From the NCBI RefSeq assembly GCF_015602705.1, contig NZ_CP059081.1:124001-188000 (forward strand): a stretch of DNA of 64,000 nt, written 5' to 3'. Each line of letters starts with the position of its first letter. The first letter of the stretch is position 1. Under the pieces are notes generated by a model, which was given only the letters and a program-made list of their open reading frames with translations, made no database searches and was not told the DNA's origin. This stretch comes from Acinetobacter lwoffii (GTDB lineage Bacteria; Pseudomonadota; Gammaproteobacteria; Pseudomonadales; Moraxellaceae). The position numbers and the translations under genes are program-made. Below, in pieces: positions 51,156 through 60,162 of this stretch.

Positions 51156-51184
51156 TTGACAATCTATATTGTCAAAACTATATT
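51156..51184 (+). promoter_or_regulatory. Promoter with overlapping TetR-type operator
   Basis: TTGACA (51156) and TATATT (51179) are 17 bp apart, a near-consensus sigma-70 promoter for the dehydrogenase gene. The inverted repeat TTGACAAT-CTAT-ATTGTCAA (51156-51175) covers the -35 element and most of the spacer, so a bound regulator would block polymerase. Confidence 0.7.
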
Positions 51185-51264
51185 GAGGATCTGTGCTAGC
51201 TCCTGAAACAACAGAACAAGATCCTGCTGTCATGGAATGGCAGTTCTTTACATAAGGAAATTGA

Positions 51265-52113
51265 ATGAAAAATTTTAAAAATAAAGTCGCTGCGATTACC
51301 GGGGCCGGTTCAGGTATTGGCCAGCAACTGGCAGTATTACTGGCCCAGCAGGGTTGTCATCTGGCGCTGAGTGATATCAATGAACAGGGTCTGGCGCAAA
51401 CCGTGGAATTACTCCAAGGGACTGATGTTCGTCTCACCATTCAAAAAGTGAACGTGGCTGAACTGGAACAAGTGCGTAACTGGGCGGCACAGGTCGAACA
51501 AGATCATGGCAGTGTCAATATGATCTTTAACAATGCTGGTGTCGCGCTGGGTTCAACCGTTGAAGGGGCATCTTATGAAGAACTGGAATGGATTGTCGGA
51601 ATCAATTTCTGGGGTGTAGTTTACGGAACCAAAGAATTCTTACCTTTGATCAAGAAAACCGGCGATGGTCATATCATCAATATTTCCAGCCTGTTTGGTC
51701 TGACTGCACAACCGACCCAGTCTGCCTATAATGCAACCAAGTTTGCGGTACGTGGTTTTACTGAATCCCTGCGTCAGGAACTGGATCTGGAAAATTGTGG
51801 CGTGAGTGCACTGTGTGTGCATCCGGGGGGTATCCGTACCAACATTGCCAATGCCGCAAAAATGAATAACAGCCTGCTCACTTTAGGTATGAATCCGGAA
51901 AAATCAGCCCGTAATTTTAATAAATTATTGCGTTGTCCACCTGCAGAAGCTGCACGTCAAATTCTGGAGGCGGTACAAAAAGACAAGCGCCGTCTGCTGA
52001 TCGGCAATGATGCCAAAGCGATTGACCTGATTCAGCGGATCTTACCAACCGGTTATCAGCATGTCACTGCACTGGCGACCCAGTTTGGCAAAAAGAAGAA
52101 AAAGTCTGCTTAA
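51265..52113 (+). CDS. Short-chain dehydrogenase/reductase
   Basis: This 282-aa classical SDR has the cofactor motif TGAGSGIG (about residues 13-20), NNAGVALG, catalytic Ser in NISSLFG and YNATK (Tyr-x-x-x-Lys). It uses NAD(P)H to oxidise or reduce an unknown substrate. SD AAGGA precedes the ATG. Regulation by the divergent TetR protein is likely. The C-terminus is basic (KKKKKSA). Confidence 0.9.
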   Translation: MKNFKNKVAAITGAGSGIGQQLAVLLAQQGCHLALSDINEQGLAQTVELLQGTDVRLTIQKVNVAELEQVRNWAAQVEQDHGSVNMIFNNAGVALGSTVEGASYEELEWIVGINFWGVVYGTKEFLPLIKKTGDGHIINISSLFGLTAQPTQSAYNATKFAVRGFTESLRQELDLENCGVSALCVHPGGIRTNIANAAKMNNSLLTLGMNPEKSARNFNKLLRCPPAEAARQILEAVQKDKRRLLIGNDAKAIDLIQRILPTGYQHVTALATQFGKKKKKSA

Positions 52114-52128
52114 GAAATTGTAAAACAG

Positions 52129-52150
52129 ACCCGCGAAAGCGGGTTTTTTT
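52129..52150 (+). terminator. Terminator after the dehydrogenase gene
   Basis: Stem ACCCGC / GCGGGT with a GAAA tetraloop followed by seven T. Confidence 0.9.
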
Positions 52151-52230
52151 ATCGCTGTGATAGGGGCTAATTTTTTGCAAATGAGAGTATTAACTCCTGT
52201 AATGCTTTAGGCACGTAAAAAAACCTGCAT

Positions 52231-53595
52231 CTAAATCAACGCTTCAACCGTTTTTTTCTTCCAGACCAACTGGTAATACAGTCCCTGCAAAATACACAGG
52301 CTGACAAAGGCCAACGCGTAGGCATACCAGATACCTTCCAGACCCCACCACCGGCTAAACAGATAAGCGGCGGGAACTTCAATACAGAGAATGGCAAAAA
52401 TATTAATCAGCATTGGCATGGTCACCGTTCCACTTGAACGCATGATCGAAGCAAAAATGGCACTGGCACCAAAGAACAGAATCGACCACAGCACAATAAA
52501 CAGCAGTTGTTGTCCCAGTACTACAACCTTAGGATCGGTAATAAACAGCGCCATCAGATATTTGGAGAACAGGTAGGCCAGAATCACCAGACCGCCGGTA
52601 AACAGGATATTCATACTCAGCGCAGTCCGGGTCACTTTATTGAGCAGATCCGATTTACCTGCGCCAATCGCTTGCGCACCAAATACAGATGCGGCAATTG
52701 CAATCGACAAAGCCGGAAATTGAATATAATTTAAGACCTGATTGACTGCACCATAGGCCGCTGTTGCTTCTGCGCCATAGCGGTTGACCAGTCCGACAAT
52801 TACCAGTCCGGCAACTGAAGTCGTGACCATTTGCACACCAGTAGGAACCCCCAGTTTCAAGATCATTCTGCTCAACTGTGGTTGATGACGAATATTTTTT
52901 AATAAGGCCCAGTCCAGCTTGAGCGGATGTTGCCTATAGTTCAAATACAGGATTAAAAACAACAGAACCGCCAGATTTCCCAGAATGGTGGCAATCGCCG
53001 GTGAGATAATGCCCATTTTAGGAAAGCCAAAATAACCGGCAATCAGGACCGGTGTCACCACCAAACCGACCCCAATGGTAAGTGCGGAAGCAAACAGGGG
53101 CGTGGTACTATCCCCAACGCCACGCAAGATGGAAGTATAAATAATATAGATAAAAATTAAGGGACTACCCGCCAGCATCCATTGTACATAGGGCAAGGAC
53201 AAATGCATTACATCAGGATCTGTGCCAAGGGCCAAAAGAATATTCTCAGCAAAAATTACCCCGAAAAGCGCAATCAAGCTGCCGCCAATCAAGGTCATAA
53301 ATAAAGTTGAACCGACCACACAGCGCACTTTTTCTATATTTTTTCCACCCCAAGCCTGTCCAATCAGTACGGTAGAACCGGCAGACAAACCAATCACAAA
53401 GGCCATCAGACAAAACAGGATCGGGAAAAAAACGGCAACAGCAGCAATCGCATTCACTCCGAGCATTTGTCCCACAAAAACCGTATTGATCGTGCCGGAG
53501 AGACTTTGCAGGATATTGGTCGCAATTAATGGCAATAGAAAAACCAGAAAGGCTTTCCATAAATTCTGTTGATGAATCAGTGAGTGCTGTGCCAT
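52231..53595 (-). CDS. MATE-family efflux transporter
   Basis: This 454-aa protein has 12 predicted helices in two MatE halves. Typical features: LPLIATNILQSLSGTINTVFVG with the conserved N-terminal helix, GQAWGGKN after helix 3, PLIFIYIIYTSILRGVGDSTTP at the half boundary, and QAIGAGKSD in the second half. MATE pumps export cationic drugs or metabolites against Na+ or H+. The substrate is unknown. It stands alone downstream of the aminotransferase gene. Confidence 0.92.
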   Translation of the reverse strand: MAQHSLIHQQNLWKAFLVFLLPLIATNILQSLSGTINTVFVGQMLGVNAIAAVAVFFPILFCLMAFVIGLSAGSTVLIGQAWGGKNIEKVRCVVGSTLFMTLIGGSLIALFGVIFAENILLALGTDPDVMHLSLPYVQWMLAGSPLIFIYIIYTSILRGVGDSTTPLFASALTIGVGLVVTPVLIAGYFGFPKMGIISPAIATILGNLAVLLFLILYLNYRQHPLKLDWALLKNIRHQPQLSRMILKLGVPTGVQMVTTSVAGLVIVGLVNRYGAEATAAYGAVNQVLNYIQFPALSIAIAASVFGAQAIGAGKSDLLNKVTRTALSMNILFTGGLVILAYLFSKYLMALFITDPKVVVLGQQLLFIVLWSILFFGASAIFASIMRSSGTVTMPMLINIFAILCIEVPAAYLFSRWWGLEGIWYAYALAFVSLCILQGLYYQLVWKKKTVEALI

Positions 53596-53659
53596 GCGAC
53601 ATCCTGTGATTGAATTATCATCTATTTATTGATGCAGCTATTATTCGGCAGAATATAAA

Positions 53660-53696
53660 AAAAAGCCTTAGCTTTTAAGTAACTAAGGCATTTATT
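53660..53696 (-). terminator. Terminator after the aminotransferase gene
   Basis: Stem GCCTTAG / CTAAGGC with an 11-nt loop, flanked by runs of A and T on both sides. Confidence 0.7.
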
Positions 53697-53723
53697 TTAT
53701 GAGATTTTTAGTTAAAAAATGAG

Positions 53724-54878
53724 TTAAATCTTTGAAAGAATTTGACCTGCCTGGATCAAGGTTTGTTCTTTTTTTGCAAAGCAGAACCTGAGCAGACGTA
53801 AATCTGCAGGGGGGTGTTGGTAGAACGCGGAGACTGGAATCGCGACAATCCCATGTTGTTCTGCCAGAAAATGGCACATGGAAAAATCATCGAGCTCAGG
53901 CCGAATCTCTGAATAATCTAAGTTCTGAAAATAAGTCCCTTGAGAAGGTGTCCATTTAAAGCGTGATGTTTTAATGGATGAGTTAAATAAATCCCGTTTA
54001 TTTTGATAAAAAGAGGACAGTTCAGGTATATGCTCAGGATGCAGTTGCATATATTCCGCCAAGGCAACCTGAACGGGTGTCACACCGCAGAAGCTGGCAA
54101 ACTGATAAATCTGTCTGAACATTTTCATCAGTGCCGGTGCAGCAATACAAAATCCGGTTTTCCAGCCAGTGACATGGAAGGTTTTACCAAAAGAGCCAAT
54201 TACGAAGCTACGCTCGCGAAGTTCTGGAAATGACCAGGCCGAATAGTGCTGAACGCCGTCAAAAACCAGATGTTCATAGACTTCATCGGACAGCACCACA
54301 ATATTGCGCTCGCGAATCAGTTCGATCAGTTGCTGCCAGTCTGCCTTGGACCAGACACTCCCACTCGGATTATGTGGAGTATTCACGATAATCATGCGGG
54401 TACGGTCATTAATGGCATCTTTGACCTGATTCCAGTCCACAGAAAAATCAGGATGCTGCAAAGCAATATGCACTGGCTTTGCCCCGACCAGTTGTACCGC
54501 AGGTCCATAACTGTCATAGCTCGGGTCGAAAATAATCACTTCTTCCCCGGCACGCACCGTGGCTTGAATGGCACAAAAAATCGCAATTGTCGCCCCAGGG
54601 GTAATCGTGATTTCCTCGACAGGATCAATAATCAGTTGATCACGCTGCTGATAGAGATCTGCCATCAGACTTCGCAAGACTGGCAGACCATCTCCCGGTG
54701 TGTACTGGTTAAATCCATTCTGGCTGGCCCGGTTTAAAGCTTCAATCAAGGCAGGAGGCGCTGCAAAGTCTGGAAATCCTTGAGAAAGATTCAAGGCTCC
54801 GAGTTTTTGTGCCAAGGCCGACATGGTACTAAAAATGGTCACGCCCAAATCAGGTAATTTAGAAGGGAGTTTCAGCAT
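53724..54878 (-). CDS. PLP-dependent aminotransferase (class I, methionine/kynurenine aminotransferase-like)
   Basis: This 384-aa fold-type I enzyme has LNLSQGFPDFAAPP near the start, TPGATIAIFCAIQ, the NTPHNPSGSVW block, DEVYEHLVFDG, and the PLP lysine in SFGKTFHVTGWKTGF (about residue 235). The sequence style matches the YbdL-type methionine aminotransferases and kynurenine aminotransferases rather than AspC. The likely role is transamination of methionine or aromatic keto acids. A single-gene unit. Confidence 0.88.
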   Translation of the reverse strand: MLKLPSKLPDLGVTIFSTMSALAQKLGALNLSQGFPDFAAPPALIEALNRASQNGFNQYTPGDGLPVLRSLMADLYQQRDQLIIDPVEEITITPGATIAIFCAIQATVRAGEEVIIFDPSYDSYGPAVQLVGAKPVHIALQHPDFSVDWNQVKDAINDRTRMIIVNTPHNPSGSVWSKADWQQLIELIRERNIVVLSDEVYEHLVFDGVQHYSAWSFPELRERSFVIGSFGKTFHVTGWKTGFCIAAPALMKMFRQIYQFASFCGVTPVQVALAEYMQLHPEHIPELSSFYQNKRDLFNSSIKTSRFKWTPSQGTYFQNLDYSEIRPELDDFSMCHFLAEQHGIVAIPVSAFYQHPPADLRLLRFCFAKKEQTLIQAGQILSKI

Positions 54879-55124
54879 GTCTTTGGCCTTGAAGAATGAG
54901 ATCTGAATGAGTGTAACAGCAAGTTCCGTATAGGATAATCAGAAAAATAGGGCATATTGGGCAATATTTTTAATTAAGATGTACCACATGCGATTTAAGA
55001 TTTTTAATTGAAGAGTCATAAATTAAAGGCCTAATTATGTGAAATGCATCGTGAACTGGACGAAATGGATAACTTTTCCTAAAATTTGCCGCACAATAAT
55101 AAAGCTTAAAATTATAACTATAAA

Positions 55125-57926
55125 ATGCCAAAACCTATCCATATGCTGCTGGAGCAGCTCGGGCTTAAGCGACAGCATCGTGCGCTACATTTACAGTTTT
55201 CACATCCCCCTATAAATCATCAGGTTTTGATTCAGCGGATTGAGGGTCAGCATCAGATCAATCAAGGTCTGCAGGCTGAACTGATCTGTCTTTCCACTCA
55301 TGCTCATATTGCCTTGAAACAGTTTATCGGCTGTCGGGTGGCCATTGATCAGGTCACAGACCGGGGTGAACTTTTCCGGACTACGGGCATTATTACTGCA
55401 GCCAGTCAAGGGCAGAATGATGGAGCTTTGACCTTGTATAAATTGACGCTAAATGATCCGACTGCACTCTGGCAGAAGCGCCGTAACAGTCGGGTTTTTA
55501 TGAATAAGACGGTGCGCGAGATCAGTGAAATCCTGTTCAGTGAATGGCAAAACAGAAGTGTATTATTCGCGGCCAGTCTTAGCCTGGATTTGACAGGACT
55601 CAGCCGGGACTATGATGTCCGACCTTTTGTAATGCAGTCGAATGAATCGGATTATGATTTTCTGACCCGTTTATGGCGTAGCGAAGGAATTAACTGGCTG
55701 ATTGATGAAAGGCAATTAACTGTGCCTGTATCAGCCAGCGAGATTCAAGATCAGCTTTTAAAACTGGTCGATCATTCCCAATATTTTTCAGCTTTAAAAC
55801 GCCGCTCCATCCGGTTTCATCGCAGTCATGCCACCGAACAGCTCGACACGCTGAACAGTCTGATTGCGGTACGTCAGCTCAATCCGAATAGTACCCAGAC
55901 CCAGCGTTGGCATGCCCAGCAACTTGCCCAGGATCAAAGCCACCCTTTGTTCAGTAATCATCATCAAAGTGATATTCACGCAAATGCCACTCTTCAGCTT
56001 GAAGATGCATGGAACATCAGTCCGGCCTGGACCGGCGACTTAAATCATGAGGATCAGGTGACAGCATCTGGTATAGCGCAACTGGATCGACTCAATCGGC
56101 AGCTCAGTGACTATCATGCTTTACAGTCCAAATATTTTAAAGCCAGTAGCAGCGTAAGAGATGCTCAGGTCGGATACTGGTTTGAACTGCAACAGCATCC
56201 TGAAATTGATCAGCATCCTACTCATGAACGTGAATTTCTGATTTTAGCTAAGCGGTTTTATAACCAGAACAATTTACCCAAAGATATTTTATCACAGCTG
56301 GACAGTTTGCTTGAGAAGAGTGGTTGGCAGATGACACAGGAGGAACGACAAGCCAATGAACTACATATCGTGCGCCGTGAAATCCCGGTCGTACCTGAGT
56401 ATCAGCCTTTTATTCATCGGCCTGTTGCATATCCGCAACGGGCTCGAGTGGTCGGACCTGAGGGTGAAACGATTCATGTCGATGCATGGGGACGGGTAAA
56501 AGTTCGTTTTCTGTTTACCCGGAGCGAGGATCATCAGCATGATGGCGGTGCAGGCAGCAATGACAATGATAGCGATTCTGCCTGGGTAGATGTTTTGACC
56601 CCTTGGGCGGGTGAAGGTTATGGCATCAGGTTGCATCCACGAATTGGAGAAATTGTGGTGATTGATTTCTTTGAAGGTGATATCGACCGGCCCTTTGTGG
56701 TGGGGCGGATTCATGAAGCAGAACGCCGTCCGGCCATGTTTGATGCGAAGGGAGAACTTCCTGCGACCAAAAAGCTCAGTGGCATCCGTTCTCAGGAGGT
56801 CGATGGGGATGGCTTTAACCAGCTGCGTTTCGATGATACCCCTGAACAGATTAGTGCGCAGCTGCAAAGTAGTCATGCAGCCAGTCAGCTCAATCTGGGA
56901 AATCTAAGCCATCCTAAAGAAAGTGAAAGCAGCGAAGGTCGAGGTGAAGGTTTTGAACTAAGGACAGACCAGTGGGGTGCCCTACGAGCAGGAAACGGCT
57001 TGCTGATTTCCACTTATCGACAAGATTCAGCAGCAGGCAATCACCTAGAGGCTGACCCAGCCAAAGAACAGCTTGAATCGAATCTCAATCATAGTAAAGC
57101 CTTGAGTGATATTGCAGAAAAACAGCAGGCTGATCCATTGGAATTTTTTGATAGTTTAAAACAGTTTCTGAATCAGATTGAAGCTGAAGACCGGGGCAAA
57201 GCTACTGCATTTAAACAGGCGGTGATGCTGTTAACCGCACCCCAATCGATTGCACTGAGCACAAAGGAAAATATCCATTTATCCGCTGATCAGCAAATCA
57301 ATCAGAGTGCGGGGGACAATATTCATTTTTCCACACAGAAATCTTTAGTTGCTCATGCACAGGACCGGATCAGTTTGTTCGCTGCTCAAGAAGGCGTAAG
57401 TGTCTATGCAGCTCAAGGCAAAATTGAAATACAAGCCCAAGATGATGCAATTGAAGCGATTGCCCGCAAGGTAATCAAGCTTATTTCGACTGAAGACAAG
57501 ATCGAAATCACCAGTCCGAAGGAGATCGTACTGACCGCTGGAGGGTCTCAAATTAAGATCAATGGCGGTGGAGTAATGGTCACAACTGGTGGAAAATTTG
57601 AGTGTAAGGCAGGGCAGCATAATTTTATGGGAGGGGCTAAAGTCTCTTATGAAATACCTCAGCTTCTGAATAATGCTTTATATAGCAATAGGCTAGATAT
57701 ATATGATCTATTTTGGCAGTCCGATTTCAGTTCAATAAATTATAAAGCTTTTATTCCTGATACTAATTCGTATATTTCAGGTCAGCTTGATACGCATGGT
57801 CGTACTGGAAAAATTACTACAGCTGATCCCTCTAAAGTAGAAATTTTGGTAGGGCTCAATGATGAATGGGGATTAAGTGTCCAAGGTTATGATGTTGATG
57901 ACCTGATTGAGCAGAATAATAAATAG
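55125..57926 (+). CDS. vgrG: T6SS spike protein VgrG with C-terminal extension
   Basis: This 933-aa protein has the gp27-like phage_GPD domain (about 20-400; IQRIEGQHQINQGLQAELIC, SNESDYDFLTRLWRSEGINW), the gp5-like OB domain (about 425-530; GWGRVKVRF-like block DAWGRVKVRFLF, WAGEGYG, GEIVVIDFFEGDIDRPFVVG) and a DUF2345 beta-helix (about 690-850). A C-terminal extension of about 75 residues (from LYSNRLDIYDLF) ends in GQLDTHGRTGKI and VGLNDEWG, resembling the transthyretin-like cargo-binding ends of some VgrG proteins. The spike carries the next gene's product. No other T6SS structural gene is present here, so this is an orphan vgrG locus. Confidence 0.93.
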   Translation: MPKPIHMLLEQLGLKRQHRALHLQFSHPPINHQVLIQRIEGQHQINQGLQAELICLSTHAHIALKQFIGCRVAIDQVTDRGELFRTTGIITAASQGQNDGALTLYKLTLNDPTALWQKRRNSRVFMNKTVREISEILFSEWQNRSVLFAASLSLDLTGLSRDYDVRPFVMQSNESDYDFLTRLWRSEGINWLIDERQLTVPVSASEIQDQLLKLVDHSQYFSALKRRSIRFHRSHATEQLDTLNSLIAVRQLNPNSTQTQRWHAQQLAQDQSHPLFSNHHQSDIHANATLQLEDAWNISPAWTGDLNHEDQVTASGIAQLDRLNRQLSDYHALQSKYFKASSSVRDAQVGYWFELQQHPEIDQHPTHEREFLILAKRFYNQNNLPKDILSQLDSLLEKSGWQMTQEERQANELHIVRREIPVVPEYQPFIHRPVAYPQRARVVGPEGETIHVDAWGRVKVRFLFTRSEDHQHDGGAGSNDNDSDSAWVDVLTPWAGEGYGIRLHPRIGEIVVIDFFEGDIDRPFVVGRIHEAERRPAMFDAKGELPATKKLSGIRSQEVDGDGFNQLRFDDTPEQISAQLQSSHAASQLNLGNLSHPKESESSEGRGEGFELRTDQWGALRAGNGLLISTYRQDSAAGNHLEADPAKEQLESNLNHSKALSDIAEKQQADPLEFFDSLKQFLNQIEAEDRGKATAFKQAVMLLTAPQSIALSTKENIHLSADQQINQSAGDNIHFSTQKSLVAHAQDRISLFAAQEGVSVYAAQGKIEIQAQDDAIEAIARKVIKLISTEDKIEITSPKEIVLTAGGSQIKINGGGVMVTTGGKFECKAGQHNFMGGAKVSYEIPQLLNNALYSNRLDIYDLFWQSDFSSINYKAFIPDTNSYISGQLDTHGRTGKITTADPSKVEILVGLNDEWGLSVQGYDVDDLIEQNNK

Positions 57927-57935
57927 GATATAAAA

Positions 57936-60155
57936 ATGACAAATAAGTCTTTAGCAACCATACAAATTCTAGATTTGTTAGGCAATCCAATTCCTAAAGT
58001 TCAATATGAAGTCAAAAATAGTAAGACAGGTCAACATGTAGTAAAGGGTTCTACCAATTCCAAGGGGTGCCTTTATGAAATTCAAAGAGACAAAGGAACG
58101 GTTTTAGACATATATGTCAAAAGCCTTTTGGGTGGAGGTATGAAAAAAGTTCAGACCTTCATAATGGCGAAAGACCGTATGCTGGTTACGGTTATAAGTC
58201 CTAAAATTCTCTTGGATTTAAAAACAGTAGAAAATAATGGAAATAAAGGAAGTTATAAACGTAAAACACATAAGGTTAAAAAAGGTGAAACTTTATCATC
58301 TATTGCACAACAGTATCACACCACAATCCGAGTGCTCGAAAGGCTGAATGGGATAAAAGATGTCAATAAAATCAGCATAGGACAAGTAATTAAACTTCCA
58401 ATTAATATGCCTGCTACAGGAAATAATACAAGTATTGATAGAAAGCCAAACCCTCAAAAAAATGCTTCTCAAAATAATAAGTCTCAATCATCAGAGAAAA
58501 GTAAAAAAGAGACTAAACAGGCTGATAAAGGAATTGTGAATACAGTTGAAGAGTATGAGAAGAAAGCATTAGAGCAGCTTAATGAATGGTATGAAGAAGG
58601 TAAGAAAGCTTTATCGGATGCAATAAAAATTGATATGAAAGAGGATCGCAGTCAGGATGGCGGAACACCGAAAACTGATACTTCCAATTTATGTAAAACT
58701 AATCCTCAATGTATATCTCAAGGCAAAAGTGAACTTATTAGAGAGGTTAATATCAGGCTAGCAGGCTTTGGTGGCGCATTACCTACAGATGAATTTACTC
58801 CTTTAACAGCGGAATGTATAAAACAATTTCAACGGGATTATATGGGGGTTCCTGAAACTGGAAAAATATGCGGAAGTTTTTTAGCAGCTTTAGATAAGTT
58901 CCGTGATGAATATGGAATTGCTAAATTTATAGATTCTTTTAAATGTTCATGCGGTAAGTGTAGTGGATTTGGAATGAGACGGATCGGTACGTTTACATTC
59001 GAAAACTATCAGAAAACCTCAGGAAAATATGTAAAAGTTCAAAAAACTCTTAAGGAATCAGAAGGGATGCATCGAAGCCTTGTGTGGGGGTTAAAAGCAA
59101 TGATGTTCTACTTTGATAAGAAAAGTAATCCTCAAGGATATAAAATATCTAAAATATCATCAGGTTATCGTTGTATAGATAATAACTTAAAAAAGAGAAG
59201 AGCTACAACTAATCATATGGGTACAGCTATAGATATAGTTATCTATAATAAAAATAGTCAAGTAGTTAGTCTAGATGAATTGGAAAATACAGTCAGAAAA
59301 GAATGGTTTTGCACATATTTAAACGCAACGATGGGGTGGTCGAATAATAGATTTGGATTAGAGCGCTTATCTCATGGAGCAACTACTTGGGTTCATTTAG
59401 ACGTAAGAGAGTTTTCAGATGAATTTAAAATCGATAAGTTATTTTCCAAGACTGCAAATGGTTTAAATGGTGATTATCTAGTTAATTTGTTTAGAAGAGA
59501 CGGTAAGGCTAGTACAATTTTAGGATGCACTGGACTTGCGGCTGCGCCTATGAACAGCCCAGCTTTAAAGGACAGTTCTTTAGAAGAATTGATCAAGCAA
59601 CTAGGTTCTGCAATTTCACATGGTGAAGGGAATTACGAATCATACAATACAGGAACTATTAAAAATAAAGTGATACATTCCTTTTTGTATCCAGCAAAAG
59701 GTACAGTCACTAATAAAACAATTAATCAAATTATTGAAAGTTATACTTTGTCTCCTAGAGATACTTCTAGAATGTTTGCGGTGGGTAAATATCAGATAAC
59801 TCCAGATCCTATGAGAGAGGCAAAATTAAAACTTAAACTAAGCGGAAATGAGAAATTTGATGAAAATCTACAAGAAAGAATTTTTCGAGATTACCTGATT
59901 CCTTCGAAAAGGCCTAAACTAGGAAATTTTGTTCTTAAAGGGATTGGAAATACGGAAGATGCTCAATATGAAGCAGCAAAAGAATGGGCATCCATCGCTA
60001 CTCCAAAAGGCTATCAAATTAGCCAAAACTGTGGTGGTCATGTTTCAGATGGCACTAAATCTTTTTATGAAAGTACTGCTAATCATGCTAATAAAAAATC
60101 AACAGAAATAGTTAAAGAAATTTTAGAAAAAATTAATAAATATCATAAACAATAG
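57936..60155 (+). CDS. T6SS cargo effector: LysM, PG-binding, M15 peptidase and lysozyme-like domains
   Basis: This 739-aa protein starts 9 bp after vgrG, with an AGGA site. Domains: an Ig/transthyretin-like N-terminus (about 1-95), LysM (109-153; HKVKKGETLSSIAQQYH), a charged linker, a PG_binding_1-type domain (about 258-330), an M15-type D,D-peptidase region with the zinc ligands His427 and Asp433 in NHMGTAIDIV and His487 in WVHLDV, and a C-terminal lysozyme-like domain with SHGEGNYESYNTG (candidate acid Glu564) and FAVGKYQITP. It would cut both peptide and sugar bonds of peptidoglycan in a rival's periplasm. Codon use is AT-rich compared with vgrG. Activity is inferred from motifs. Confidence 0.78.
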   Translation: MTNKSLATIQILDLLGNPIPKVQYEVKNSKTGQHVVKGSTNSKGCLYEIQRDKGTVLDIYVKSLLGGGMKKVQTFIMAKDRMLVTVISPKILLDLKTVENNGNKGSYKRKTHKVKKGETLSSIAQQYHTTIRVLERLNGIKDVNKISIGQVIKLPINMPATGNNTSIDRKPNPQKNASQNNKSQSSEKSKKETKQADKGIVNTVEEYEKKALEQLNEWYEEGKKALSDAIKIDMKEDRSQDGGTPKTDTSNLCKTNPQCISQGKSELIREVNIRLAGFGGALPTDEFTPLTAECIKQFQRDYMGVPETGKICGSFLAALDKFRDEYGIAKFIDSFKCSCGKCSGFGMRRIGTFTFENYQKTSGKYVKVQKTLKESEGMHRSLVWGLKAMMFYFDKKSNPQGYKISKISSGYRCIDNNLKKRRATTNHMGTAIDIVIYNKNSQVVSLDELENTVRKEWFCTYLNATMGWSNNRFGLERLSHGATTWVHLDVREFSDEFKIDKLFSKTANGLNGDYLVNLFRRDGKASTILGCTGLAAAPMNSPALKDSSLEELIKQLGSAISHGEGNYESYNTGTIKNKVIHSFLYPAKGTVTNKTINQIIESYTLSPRDTSRMFAVGKYQITPDPMREAKLKLKLSGNEKFDENLQERIFRDYLIPSKRPKLGNFVLKGIGNTEDAQYEAAKEWASIATPKGYQISQNCGGHVSDGTKSFYESTANHANKKSTEIVKEILEKINKYHKQ

Positions 60156-60162
60156 TAGACGT

